Assembly: GCF_026130175.1 (NCBI RefSeq)
Contig: NZ_JAIGNI010000156.1
Location: 35,387 to 99,386 of the forward strand
DNA from: Lyngbya sp. CCAP 1446/10
GTDB lineage: Bacteria; Cyanobacteriota; Cyanobacteriia; Cyanobacteriales; Microcoleaceae
Direction of reading: 5' to 3'
Length of the DNA: 64,000 nt
Below the pieces are notes generated by a model. It was not told the DNA's origin and made no database searches. It saw nothing but the letters and a program-made list of their open reading frames with translations. The number at the start of each line of letters is the position of its first letter. Within the stretch, counting starts at the first letter, position 1. The position numbers were made by a program, and so were the translations under genes. Positions 44,232 through 51,810 of this stretch are shown in pieces.

Positions 44232-44615
44232 CTAATGATTCAAATTAGTAAAGACTTCTTGGATTAATTGACTAGCTTTGAGCTCAAGACGATTCCAATC
44301 TACATCGCCAGTGTCCTCGTCAATTAAAAGAGTGTCAATTATGACTTCTTGGCTTTGCATTTGAGTGTGGGCTGGCTGGTAGTTGACAAAGCAGACTCGA
44401 TAGCAAAGTTCCCAAATATCGATCGATCTTTGCTCGCCTTGATGCTCTAAAATTAGTTGATAGCCGGGAATCGGAACCTGCACCTCTTGATAAGTTCCCG
44501 TCCACACAGACTCCTCTAATTGTTTGCGGATGTTGTCGAGCACTCGGATCATGGCGGGCTGCATGAGAAGTTCAGCTTGCTTCCAGGCGATCGGGCTAGT
44601 TATCTTAGGCTTCAT
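44232..44615 (-). CDS. Conserved hypothetical protein
   Basis: A 127-residue soluble protein starting MKPKITSPIAWKQAELLMQP and containing IRKQLEESVWTGTY, a hydrophobic core LCYRVCFVNYQP, and an acidic DTLLIDEDTGDVDWN. I do not recognise a family with a known role; the pattern resembles a conserved cyanobacterial protein. ATG 44613-44615 is preferred to a TTG nine codons upstream. It sits 190 bp upstream of ygfZ in the same direction, with the heptamer array between. Confidence 0.6.
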   Translation of the reverse strand: MKPKITSPIAWKQAELLMQPAMIRVLDNIRKQLEESVWTGTYQEVQVPIPGYQLILEHQGEQRSIDIWELCYRVCFVNYQPAHTQMQSQEVIIDTLLIDEDTGDVDWNRLELKASQLIQEVFTNLNH

Positions 44616-44747
44616 ATACAAGGTTCTAAAAAGGAAAATCAATTAATTAATTTTCCTGCATCGGGTGCCAACTTGTGAGACATCCGCCGCAAAATGTTAA
44701 ATTTAGCCGATCGCACATCTTGCACCGTTGCCAATAAGTTTTTTAAG

Positions 44748-44814
44748 AACAGGCAAGATACCTGTTCCACAAGACATTAAATTTCTGCTTGTGGAACAGG
44801 CATCTTGCCTGTTC
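44748..44814. repeat. 27-bp inverted pair of GAACAGGCAAGAT hairpins
   Basis: GAACAGGCAAGATACCTGTTC and GAACAGGCATCTTGCCTGTTC are each palindromes and are also inverted relative to each other, around AAATTTCTG. They are related to the 59-bp units near 42823. Confidence 0.85.
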
Positions 44815-44881
44815 CGAAGAAATAGCAGATAGCCAAGGGGTTAAAACTTCAAGCTCTTGCACACAGCTTTTCAATTGGGTA

Positions 44882-44953
44882 TGGGCGATGTAGGATTTGA
44901 ACCTACGGCATCCTGCGTGTAAAGCAGGCGCTCTACCACTGAGCTAATCGCCC
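44882..44953 (-). tRNA. tRNA-Val (anticodon UAC)
   Basis: Full cloverleaf on the minus strand: acceptor GGGCGAT / ATCGCCC plus discriminator A, D-arm GCTCAGTGGTAGAGC, anticodon stem CCTGC / GCAGG with loop TTTACAC, giving anticodon TAC, and T-arm with GGTTCAAATCC. CCA is not encoded. Confidence 0.97.
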
Positions 44954-45024
44954 AATTGCGCTTACAGGGATTTATCATATCACAGTATCCCAGAAAGATC
45001 AACTAAAAAAATCATAAACTTTTA

Positions 45025-45615
45025 ATGCCCTCTGGCCGCACGCACGATCAAATAACCCTATGGAGTTTGCCCTTGGTGGCAGGCCTCACCTTTGGCCATA
45101 CTCAAAGCAGCAACCTGACGTTGCTCGTTTCCGGCAGCTTCTTAGTTGGCGGACTGATGTTTGGCCCAGATTTAGACATCTACTCCTGTCAGTATCAGCG
45201 CTGGGGATGGTTCAAATTTATTTGGCTTCCCTACCAAAAAAGCCTGCGCCACCGCTCTTTTTTGTCCCACGGGCCTCTGATCGGCACTGCTTTGCGAATT
45301 TTGTACCTCGCGATCTGGATCGCGGTTGTGGGACTGTTGGGATTGACGATCGCCGAAAAAATTGGCAACTTAGCCGGAAATTGGCAAGAAGCGGTTTTCG
45401 GTTTGGGTCGATCGATCTCCGAACACTATATCGAATTTATAGCCATTTACATCGGTCTTGAATTGGGCGCGATGAGCCACTATCTGAGCGATTGGGGCGG
45501 CTCGGCTTACAAAAGATTCAAAAAGAAAGGATTTAGCGGGTTGCGCCCTCCTCAGACAATTAAGAGGCGCAAAATCAAAGCTCCCCGCCGCACGTCTAAC
45601 AAATCTAATAGGTGA
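45025..45615 (+). CDS. DUF2227-type putative metal-binding membrane protein
   Basis: A 196-residue protein with the N-terminal signature MPSGRTHDQIT and conserved FGPDLDI, LRHRSFLSHGPL and MSHYLSDWGGS. His and Asp residues placed like those of membrane-bound metal-dependent hydrolases suggest metal binding. Hydrophobic segments are at about 14-45, 92-112 and 140-155; the C-terminal 30 residues are strongly basic. Function unknown. It ends 6 bp before mazG, so the two are probably co-transcribed. Confidence 0.8.
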   Translation: MPSGRTHDQITLWSLPLVAGLTFGHTQSSNLTLLVSGSFLVGGLMFGPDLDIYSCQYQRWGWFKFIWLPYQKSLRHRSFLSHGPLIGTALRILYLAIWIAVVGLLGLTIAEKIGNLAGNWQEAVFGLGRSISEHYIEFIAIYIGLELGAMSHYLSDWGGSAYKRFKKKGFSGLRPPQTIKRRKIKAPRRTSNKSNR

Positions 45616-45621
45616 ATTCCG

Positions 45622-46452
45622 ATGTCAAATTCTCACAGTCGATCGCTCGTAGCACTGGAAAACCTGATGGAAGTTGTGGCCTCATTGCGATCGCCCGACG
45701 GCGGATGTCCTTGGGATTTAGCCCAAACTCCCCAAACTCTGATTCCGCACATCATCGAAGAAGCCTATGAAACCGCCGATGCGATTCGCAAAGGAGACAA
45801 AAGTGCGATCGTTGAAGAATTGGGCGACTTACTATTACAAGTAATTTTGCAAGCACAAATTGCCAGCGAATCCCATCAATTTAGCTTCGCCGAAATCGCT
45901 GCGGGGATTACCGAAAAACTGATTCGGCGACATCCCCACGTTTTCGGGGATGTAGAAGTCAACAGCGTGGATGAAGTTAACGAAAACTGGGAAAAAATCA
46001 AAGCAGCAGAAAAAGGCACAAATTCGGAAAACCCGCCAACTTTAGCCTCAAAAATGAGCCGTTATGCTAGCACTTTGCCCCCAATCACCGCAGCGGTAAA
46101 AATCTCTCAAAAAGCTGCGGAAGTGAGTTTTGACTGGGACAGTGTAGACGGCGTTTGGGATAAATTTGACGAAGAAGTAGCAGAATTTGAACACGCTCTC
46201 AAACACGAGGACAAGGCGGCGCAGGAGTCGGAATTGGGAGATATTATGTTTGTGTTGATTCAATTAGCTCGCTGGTACGATTTAGATGCGTCGGCTGCTT
46301 TGCAGGGAACGAACGATCGGTTTGTACAGCGGTTTGCTAAAGTTGAGGCTGCGTGCGATCGGCCTTTATCGGATTATCCGCCCGAAGAGTTAGAGGCTTT
46401 GTGGCAGCAAGCTAAGGCTTTGCTGGCGAAGCAAAAGTCTAAAACCCTCTAA
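45622..46452 (+). CDS. mazG: Nucleoside triphosphate pyrophosphohydrolase MazG
   Basis: House-cleaning enzyme that hydrolyses NTPs or dNTPs to monophosphates and PPi. The 276-residue protein has two MazG repeats: SPDGGCPWDLAQTPQTL and HIIEEAYETADAI with the EExxE Mg2+ site and EELGDLLLQV in the first, and EEVAEFEHALKHE plus ELGDIMFVLIQLARW in the second. Length and both domains are standard for the bacterial housekeeping form, not the small phage form. It follows the DUF2227 gene almost without gap. Confidence 0.95.
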   Translation: MSNSHSRSLVALENLMEVVASLRSPDGGCPWDLAQTPQTLIPHIIEEAYETADAIRKGDKSAIVEELGDLLLQVILQAQIASESHQFSFAEIAAGITEKLIRRHPHVFGDVEVNSVDEVNENWEKIKAAEKGTNSENPPTLASKMSRYASTLPPITAAVKISQKAAEVSFDWDSVDGVWDKFDEEVAEFEHALKHEDKAAQESELGDIMFVLIQLARWYDLDASAALQGTNDRFVQRFAKVEAACDRPLSDYPPEELEALWQQAKALLAKQKSKTL

Positions 46453-46454
46453 AA

Positions 46455-46526
46455 ATTATCTGCGTTTCTCTGTGTTTATCAGCCATAATCTGCGGTTTAT
46501 GTACCATTCAAATATGTATGCAAGAG
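46455..46526. repeat. Relic of the MITE-like family upstream of the MNT-HEPN gene
   Basis: On the minus strand this reads GACCTCTTGCATAC, then AACCGCAGAT and ACGCAGATAATTTT, matching the left half of the element at 1610-1719 in order. On the plus strand its tip CAAGAGGT sits where a ribosome site for the next gene would be. Confidence 0.55.
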
Positions 46527-46539
46527 GTCAAATTTGAAT

Positions 46540-47352
46540 ATGAATTACCAAAGAGTTTGTGAAACAATTGAGCCTGAATCCCTGGAAATTAGGAAAAAAA
46601 TTGCTCTATCTGTAGCGAAAGAATGTATCCAATTGCTCAAGAAAAACTACGCAGCAAAAGAGGTAATTTTATTTGGTTCCTTGGCTGGTGATAGTCCTTG
46701 GCACTGGGCCTCGGATATAGATTTGGCCGTCGTAGGTATCTCAAACGCTCAATGGTGGAAGGCTTACGGCGAATTAGAATCTTTGTGTCCGGGTTGGCTG
46801 AAAGTAGATTTGGTACAGTTGGAAGATGCTTCACCTCAGTTGCGCTGTCGGATTCTCAAAGAAAAACCCATGCCAAATAATATGTATTTAGCTCTAAAAA
46901 CTCGCATTGAAGATGAGATGATTAGAATCGACCAAACTTGGGCGGTTGTGGAAACAATTTTGGCACAAGCTGAGACTCTACCAGAAATAGTTCTAACTCC
47001 TAGTTTGGCTAGTTACGTCAGTGATTTGTATGCAGGATTTGAAAGAATTAGCGAGCGAGTGGCTGTTGTCTTGGATGGAGGTATGCCCCGCGGCGAGAAT
47101 TGGCATCAGGAGTTGTTGCGCCAAGTCGCGGAAGCGGGTGGCAAAAACCGTCCTCCGCTATGGCAGGGTTCTATATTGTTGGAACTTGATGATTACCGAA
47201 AATTTCGTCATTTAGTAGTGCACAGATATAAGGTCGATTTGCAGGGCGATCGCGTGTTAGAGTTGGCGCAGAATATGCAGCCCTTGTTGGTGAGGGTGCG
47301 CGCTGCGGTGACGGTTTTTAATGAGTGGCTGGAAAGTCAGGCCGAAGAGTAA
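46540..47352 (+). CDS. Single-chain MNT nucleotidyltransferase fused to a HepT-like HEPN domain
   Basis: A 270-residue protein joining the two halves of the HepT/MntA type VII toxin-antitoxin system. The MNT domain (about 1-110) has FGSLAGDSPWHWASDID with GS at 46-47, metal Asp59 and Asp61, and a later Asp in LKVDLV. The HepT-like domain (about 115-270) has SDLYAGFERISERVA and FRHLVVHRY, where R223, H228 and Y230 form the RX4HXY motif: RNase residues plus the Tyr that MntA AMPylates in the two-gene system. The GS-DxD spacing is one residue longer than usual. ATG 46540 is used; a TTG two codons upstream is better spaced from GAGGT. An XRE gene converges from the right. Confidence 0.85.
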   Translation: MNYQRVCETIEPESLEIRKKIALSVAKECIQLLKKNYAAKEVILFGSLAGDSPWHWASDIDLAVVGISNAQWWKAYGELESLCPGWLKVDLVQLEDASPQLRCRILKEKPMPNNMYLALKTRIEDEMIRIDQTWAVVETILAQAETLPEIVLTPSLASYVSDLYAGFERISERVAVVLDGGMPRGENWHQELLRQVAEAGGKNRPPLWQGSILLELDDYRKFRHLVVHRYKVDLQGDRVLELAQNMQPLLVRVRAAVTVFNEWLESQAEE

Positions 47353-47385
47353 ACTTTGTTGTACTCGCAACTAATGCCAGGTAAT

Positions 47386-47787
47386 CTACTCGTAAAGCTT
47401 CGCGTCGTTGTACGGCGGATGTTCGCAGGCGATGTAAAGGGCGTTTGTGGGTTCGAGGGGTTGATTTGTTATGGGATCGATCGGCTTCAGGACAAAGCAT
47501 AACAGGGAGAGCGATCGCCAATCCAAGCTTTCTAATTTGCCCCGTTCGTAGCGGCTGACAGTTGCATTACTGATACCGACATCTTTGGGTACGGGTTCTC
47601 CCGCTGTCCGAAACAAAGCCGCCTCATATTCTTTTGTCACCATTTCTGTTTCAATAATTGACCAACCTCGAAGCTCTCTACCTGCTTTCAGAAGCTTTCC
47701 CAATCTACCGCGTCCCGTATCAGTAAATCGCACAGGACGCAGCCTTTCCTGCTCGACTACAGCCTTAAAGTCAAGAAATCCCGGCAT
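47386..47787 (-). CDS. XRE-type helix-turn-helix protein
   Basis: A 133-residue protein. Residues about 26-100 show an extended helix-turn-helix: LGKLLKAGRELRGWSI, then after an insert of about 25 residues GISNATVSRYERGKLES, the recognition-helix region. The insert splits the motif more than usual. The C-terminus (ALYIACEHPPYNDAKLYE) is not recognised. It is likely a DNA-binding regulator. It converges on the MNT-HEPN gene with 33 bp between stop codons, so it could regulate that gene or belong to another unit; sequence alone does not say. Confidence 0.7.
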   Translation of the reverse strand: MPGFLDFKAVVEQERLRPVRFTDTGRGRLGKLLKAGRELRGWSIIETEMVTKEYEAALFRTAGEPVPKDVGISNATVSRYERGKLESLDWRSLSLLCFVLKPIDPITNQPLEPTNALYIACEHPPYNDAKLYE

Positions 47788-47969
47788 TTTACAGACCTAA
47801 TTTAACCCTTAAGCGAGCTTTACTTTTGCTCTACGAAAGGCAGCATACAAGATTTGAGCATTACACATTCACAAACATAGTTGCAATTTGTCTGCATTCG
47901 TGTAGAATGTTATAAGGTGAAAATCAGACACAAACTAACTCAAGCCCCAATTTCAGGAGTGACTCAGCC

Positions 47970-48371
47970 ATGACAGCACTTTTTCGCCGTATCCAGCCCT
48001 CGAAAAAGCTCCGTATCACCGCCCGGTTGATCGCCCAATTCCTCAAAATCAGCCAAAATTTAATTAAGCGAGTGGAGTGCTGGGCTGGCGTAGTGTTTGT
48101 GCACCATCACAGAGGCGGACAATTTATCTCGTACCGCAGGCTGGAAGAATGGCAAAATGCGTTAGCGAAGCCCTCGAAGAGGATCGCCCACCAAATTCAA
48201 ACTTGCCCCACCCTGAGAGAACTCTCGCAGCTCAAAACATCAATTCAGCGCGACACCAGGAAATTCAAAAAACAATACTTACAAAAAACGCTTGACTTTT
48301 TGATTCAAATGTGCATTGAAAGACAGGACATTCTCGAAATCTGGGAAAGCTCAAACTGCATAGCTTCGTAG
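47970..48371 (+). CDS. Basic hypothetical protein with an embedded 29-bp repeat
   Basis: A 133-residue, strongly basic protein. CAGGAG lies about 11 bases before the ATG, supporting translation. The N-terminal half (KLRITARLIAQFLKISQNL) is helical and could bind nucleic acid; no family is recognised. The 29-bp dispersed repeat at 48160-48188 is read in frame as NALAKPSKRIA, about residues 64-74. That may be a tolerated insertion or a sign that the frame is not under selection. It lies upstream of the long heptamer array and apcD. Confidence 0.45.
   Translation: MTALFRRIQPSKKLRITARLIAQFLKISQNLIKRVECWAGVVFVHHHRGGQFISYRRLEEWQNALAKPSKRIAHQIQTCPTLRELSQLKTSIQRDTRKFKKQYLQKTLDFLIQMCIERQDILEIWESSNCIAS
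48160..48188. repeat. 29-bp family repeat inside a coding frame
   Basis: Identical over 29 bp, inverted, to the copy in the glnA leader (31942-31970). Confidence 0.9.
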
Positions 48372-48458
48372 CAGAAATCAGGCAGATTCCCTAAATCTAA
48401 CAACCGCACCCAACGGTGAGAACGCTGTTAATTGCTCAAACCATTGCCTTAGATTCTA

Positions 48459-48547
48459 TCAACTGTCAACTGCCAACTGCCAACTGCCAACTGTCAACTG
48501 TCAACTGTCAACTGTCAACTGTCAACTGTCAACTGTCAACTGTCAAC
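48459..48547. repeat. Heptanucleotide tandem repeat (TCAACTG), about 12 units
   Basis: The longest array of this family here, with CCAACTG variants in units 3-5. It is downstream of apcD on the minus strand. Confidence 0.96.
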
Positions 48548-48643
48548 AGAAGCGAAACATTTGCGAGCAATGGCGAGATAAAATCACCCCAAAAATCACC
48601 CGCGAATGCTCCGCCACATCCACAAAAGCGATCGCCTCTTCAA

Positions 48644-49129
48644 TTAAGACATTGCTTGAGCGATATAATCAAAATAAGGAGCAGCTTCCTGAGCATCATC
48701 CTGATTGAGCAAAGCCAAAGAAGCTTCCTTCAAACAGCGAATAGCTTCCACCATGCCAGGAACAGGAACGCCCAGAGAATTGTACATTTCCCGAACACCA
48801 ATCAAACCGATGCTTTCGATCGGCTCTTTGTCACCGGCCAAGATACCGTAGGTAATCAGACGCAAATACCAGCCGTAGTCGCGCAGACACAAAGCCCGTT
48901 CGCGCTGGCCGTAAGCATTGCCTCCAGGGGAGATAAAATCAGGGCGTTTTTTCCAGAGTTTTTTGCTAGCTTCTTCAACAATTTTTTTCTCACTGTCAGA
49001 CAGCGCAGTAGCAATACGCACCCGCTGTTCTCCCGTCTTAAAAAAATCATTGATGCTTTGGAGTTCGCCGGTACTGGGATAACGAAGTTCGTCATCGGCT
49101 TGGAGAATAAATTGGCTAACTACGCTCAT
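48644..49129 (-). CDS. apcD: Allophycocyanin alpha-B subunit
   Basis: A 161-residue phycobiliprotein alpha-type subunit of the phycobilisome core that acts as a terminal energy emitter, passing excitation mainly to photosystem [20 protein letters not shown] is the ApcD N-terminus, the chromophore Cys is in [20 protein letters not shown] (about residue 81), and [16 protein letters not shown] follows. This distinguishes it from ApcA. It is a single gene, about 16 kb from apcF and not clustered with apcABC. Confidence 0.95.
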   Translation of the reverse strand: MSVVSQFILQADDELRYPSTGELQSINDFFKTGEQRVRIATALSDSEKKIVEEASKKLWKKRPDFISPGGNAYGQRERALCLRDYGWYLRLITYGILAGDKEPIESIGLIGVREMYNSLGVPVPGMVEAIRCLKEASLALLNQDDAQEAAPYFDYIAQAMS

Positions 49130-49159
49130 TGTTATTCAAATTTGAGGATATTTGAGGAA

Positions 49160-49520
49160 AAGATTAATTGACATTCCCATCTCTTAAAGATGAGATTCCT
49201 GCTTGGGCGACTTACCTTGCTGCTAACATTAATCAATCTTAGAAGTAGATAGTAAATCTCCGCAAGCGTTATGCTTAGTGACTAAGCCAGTTTCCTTGTG
49301 TCCCAAGGTACTGGGGGGAAAATTCAAAAACTGCGATGCAAGAGTTTGGATGTCGGCAGACATTGAGACTGTTTGACGAGTTTGGACTGCTTGGCCCCAA
49401 TAGCATATCGCACAGGCTCGATCGAGTACAATCTCCCCGGTTAAAGCTTGGCTGTAGCAGCAAGACGTTCAGCCGCAGGAAGACAGGCTGCGCTTGAGCT
49501 TAAGTGCGATCTACTTATCT
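49160..49520 (-). pseudogene. Possible remnant of an IS200/IS605-type tnpB 3' end
   Basis: On the minus strand, broken frames read STLGHKETGLVTKHNACGDL (near 49310-49250), resembling the STVGHTGxNACGD-type tail of TnpB proteins, and the DNA ends in the hairpin CATCT-TTAAG-AGATG followed by GGGAATGTCAA. A terminal hairpin plus TCAA is how IS200/IS605 right ends look. Stops and frame changes interrupt it and no tnpA is present. The assignment is by eye and tentative. Confidence 0.4.
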
Positions 49521-49574
49521 CTCGAAAGAGAGAACGATATTGCATTACCATATTAAATCCTACCACGACTACTT

Positions 49575-50987
49575 GTGACCAAATCTAAATTCCCCACCCG
49601 AAACTCGACGAAAGTGGCAAACCCTTGCCAGCAAGGTCAACTGATTGAGCTTGAGATTACCGACTTGGCAGACACCGGCGACGGAGTTGGTCGTTTTGAG
49701 CAGGTTGTAGTGTTTGTGTCCGATACCGTTCCGGGCGATCGCATCCTGGCCCGCCTCGTGCAAGTCAAACCAGGCTATGCTACAGGTAAGCTGGACACAC
49801 TTCTCGAAGCATCAGAACACCGCATCCGACCCAACTGTATTGTCGCCGACAAGTGCGGCGGCTGTCAGTGGCAGCACGTAGACTATGAATATCAGCTTGC
49901 AGCCAAGAAAAATCAAGTCATTCAAGCCTTAGAAAGGATTGGCGGATTTAACGATTTGCAAGTCGATGAAATGTTAACGGGGAAAATCGAAGGATTTTCC
50001 CAATTTTTGGGATATCGCAACAAAGCGACTTATCCCGTAGCAATTTCTGCCACAGGTCAAGTCCAAGCAGGTTACTATCAAAAAAGCACCCACAAATTAG
50101 TCAATCTCAATCAATGTCCGGTGCAAGACCCGCGCCTCAATCCGTTATTAAAAGAAATCAAAGAAGACATACACTGGAGAGATTGGCCAGTCTACGACGA
50201 AAAGAAACATACAGGAGAATTGCGTCATTTGTCCTTGCGAATCGGACGGCGCACGGGGGAGATGCTGCTAACTTTAATAGTTCGCACTGGAGACTTGCCG
50301 GGAATCGAAGAACAAGCGGCTGAGTGGCTGAAACAGTATCCTCAACTTGTAGGTGTTTGTTTGAATGTAAATTCAGCTCAAACTAATGTAATTTTTGGTT
50401 CAGAAACTCGCTGCATTGCTGGCCAGTCTTATCTGCGAGAAAAATTTGCTGGTTTGAACTTTCAGTTAAGAGCAGATACTTTTTTCCAGGTAAATACTGA
50501 AGCCGCCGAAGGGCTGTTGCAGGTGATTGTCGGGGAATTAAATTTGCAGGGAAATGAGGTTTTGGTTGATGCTTACTGCGGCATTGGGACTTTTACTTTG
50601 CCGCTGGCAAAACAAGCTAAAATTGCGATCGGTTTAGAAGTGCAACCTGTGGCGATCGAGCAGGCCCGATTAAATGCTGAATTAAATGATTTGAGAAATG
50701 TCGATTTTCAGGTGGGAACTGTAGAGGATTTGCTGCCTACTTTGGGATTGACACCGGATATTGTATTGCTAGATCCTCCGAGAAAAGGGTGCGATCGCGC
50801 GGTGTTGGAAGCTATCAAGGAAATTAAGCCAAATCGGATTGTTTATGTTAGCTGCAAGCCTGCTACTTTGGCTCGCGACTTGAAGATTTTGTGCGAAAAT
50901 GGAGATTATAAGTTAGCGCGGGTGCAGCCGGCGGATTTCTTTCCTCAGACTTCTCATGTGGAGTGTGCCGCGTTTTTGGTGCGGTGA
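49575..50987 (+). CDS. rlmD: 23S rRNA (uracil-5-)-methyltransferase, RlmD/RumA family
   Basis: A 470-residue RNA methyltransferase that adds a methyl group to a uridine of 23S rRNA. An N-terminal TRAM domain (about 17-75, LIELEITDLADTGDGVGRFE) is followed by an Fe-S cluster motif CIVADKCGGCQWQ, a central RNA-binding region, and the SAM domain with VDAYCGIGTFTLPLA. The catalytic Cys lies in VYVSCKPATLARDL, and the base Glu in HVECAAF. The start is GTG at 49575. It stands alone, with a HIP1-centred hairpin just downstream. Confidence 0.92.
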   Translation: MTKSKFPTRNSTKVANPCQQGQLIELEITDLADTGDGVGRFEQVVVFVSDTVPGDRILARLVQVKPGYATGKLDTLLEASEHRIRPNCIVADKCGGCQWQHVDYEYQLAAKKNQVIQALERIGGFNDLQVDEMLTGKIEGFSQFLGYRNKATYPVAISATGQVQAGYYQKSTHKLVNLNQCPVQDPRLNPLLKEIKEDIHWRDWPVYDEKKHTGELRHLSLRIGRRTGEMLLTLIVRTGDLPGIEEQAAEWLKQYPQLVGVCLNVNSAQTNVIFGSETRCIAGQSYLREKFAGLNFQLRADTFFQVNTEAAEGLLQVIVGELNLQGNEVLVDAYCGIGTFTLPLAKQAKIAIGLEVQPVAIEQARLNAELNDLRNVDFQVGTVEDLLPTLGLTPDIVLLDPPRKGCDRAVLEAIKEIKPNRIVYVSCKPATLARDLKILCENGDYKLARVQPADFFPQTSHVECAAFLVR

Positions 50988-50989
50988 GT

Positions 50990-51010
50990 CAAAAGGGCGA
51001 TCGCCTTTTG
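50990..51010 (+). terminator. HIP1-centred hairpin after rlmD
   Basis: CAAAAGG-GCGATCG-CCTTTTG is a perfect palindromic arm pair directly after the rlmD stop. The 3' T-run is short, so termination strength is uncertain. Confidence 0.5.
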
Positions 51011-51109
51011 GGAATGAAAGGGCGATCGGCTTGTTTAACTCTTTTCATTTTGGTTGAGTGTTATAATAATATTGATGCTAAGCTCCTGTAGAGATAGATC
51101 CAAAAAGCA

Positions 51110-51424
51110 ATGACATCAGCTTTAATTTATCCTCATATCGAGAAAGTAGCGGGTCAACCCGCACGGTTGCAGCGGATACCGCGCGTGCGGGTTGCTCAGA
51201 TTGTGATGGATTATCTAGCTTACGGTTGGTCTGTGGAGGAAATATGCCGCCAGCATCCTTATTTGATGCAGTCGGAGGCTCATGCAGCGATGGCTTATTA
51301 CTTCGACTTTCAAGCAGAAATCGATCGAGAAATTCGGATGGAATGGGAGCAGGTACAACAGGAAAAATCTTTGCTTTCGCCTTCACCATTTTTCGTGAGA
51401 ATGCGAGCTAAGGGGTTGTTGTAA
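51110..51424 (+). CDS. DUF433 family protein, putative antitoxin
   Basis: A 104-residue protein with the DUF433 pattern: RIPRVRVAQIVMDYLAYGWS, EEICRQHPYL and EAHAAMAYYFDFQAEID, a compact helix-turn-helix fold. In many bacteria this family is paired with DUF5615 or PIN-like toxins. Its stop codon is immediately followed by the GTG of the DUF5615 gene, a typical order of antitoxin then toxin. DNA binding and autoregulation are inferred from that arrangement, not seen. The C-terminal FFVRMRAKGLL is basic. Confidence 0.8.
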   Translation: MTSALIYPHIEKVAGQPARLQRIPRVRVAQIVMDYLAYGWSVEEICRQHPYLMQSEAHAAMAYYFDFQAEIDREIRMEWEQVQQEKSLLSPSPFFVRMRAKGLL

Positions 51425-51772
51425 GTGGCAATTTCTCTGTACATGGACGTTCATATTCCGCAAGCAATTACCGAACAGTTGCGCCGTCGCGGTGTGGATG
51501 TTTTGAGTGCGATCGAAGATGGTGCGATAGAATTGCCAGATGACCAACTTTTGGAACGTACCACTCAATTAGGGAGAGTATTATTTACTCAAAATATCGG
51601 TTTTAGGGCAATGGCTCACGATTGGCAGCGTCAGCAAAAACAGTTTGCTGGTTTGATATTTGGACATCAGTTAGGCGGTACGATCGGACAATTTGTTAAG
51701 GATTTGGAACTCATTGCTTTAGCTTCGGAATCTGATGAATGGATGAATGCTGTTGAGTATATTCCTTTTTAG
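51425..51772 (+). CDS. DUF5615 PIN-like protein, putative toxin
   Basis: A 115-residue protein related to the PIN-like Mut7-C/DUF5615 group: LYMDVHIPQAITEQLRRRG with an acidic residue after the first strand, DVLSAIEDGAIELPDDQLL, and VLFTQNIGFRAMAHDW. The second strand has TQNIGF where active PIN-like proteins more often carry TxDxDF, so one catalytic Asp appears to be replaced by Asn. The start is GTG directly after the DUF433 stop, implying coupled translation. RNase activity is the family-level expectation and may be reduced here. Confidence 0.8.
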   Translation: MAISLYMDVHIPQAITEQLRRRGVDVLSAIEDGAIELPDDQLLERTTQLGRVLFTQNIGFRAMAHDWQRQQKQFAGLIFGHQLGGTIGQFVKDLELIALASESDEWMNAVEYIPF

Positions 51773-51810
51773 GGGCGCTCGTCGATTAATAGTAATAAGA
51801 TTAAATAGAA

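Noticed and set aside
48459..48547. Long heptamer array as a minisatellite-encoded peptide
   Set aside because: It can be read as a repeated peptide in an overlapping plus-strand frame, but that frame also covers apcD in antisense and has no ribosome site or family features.
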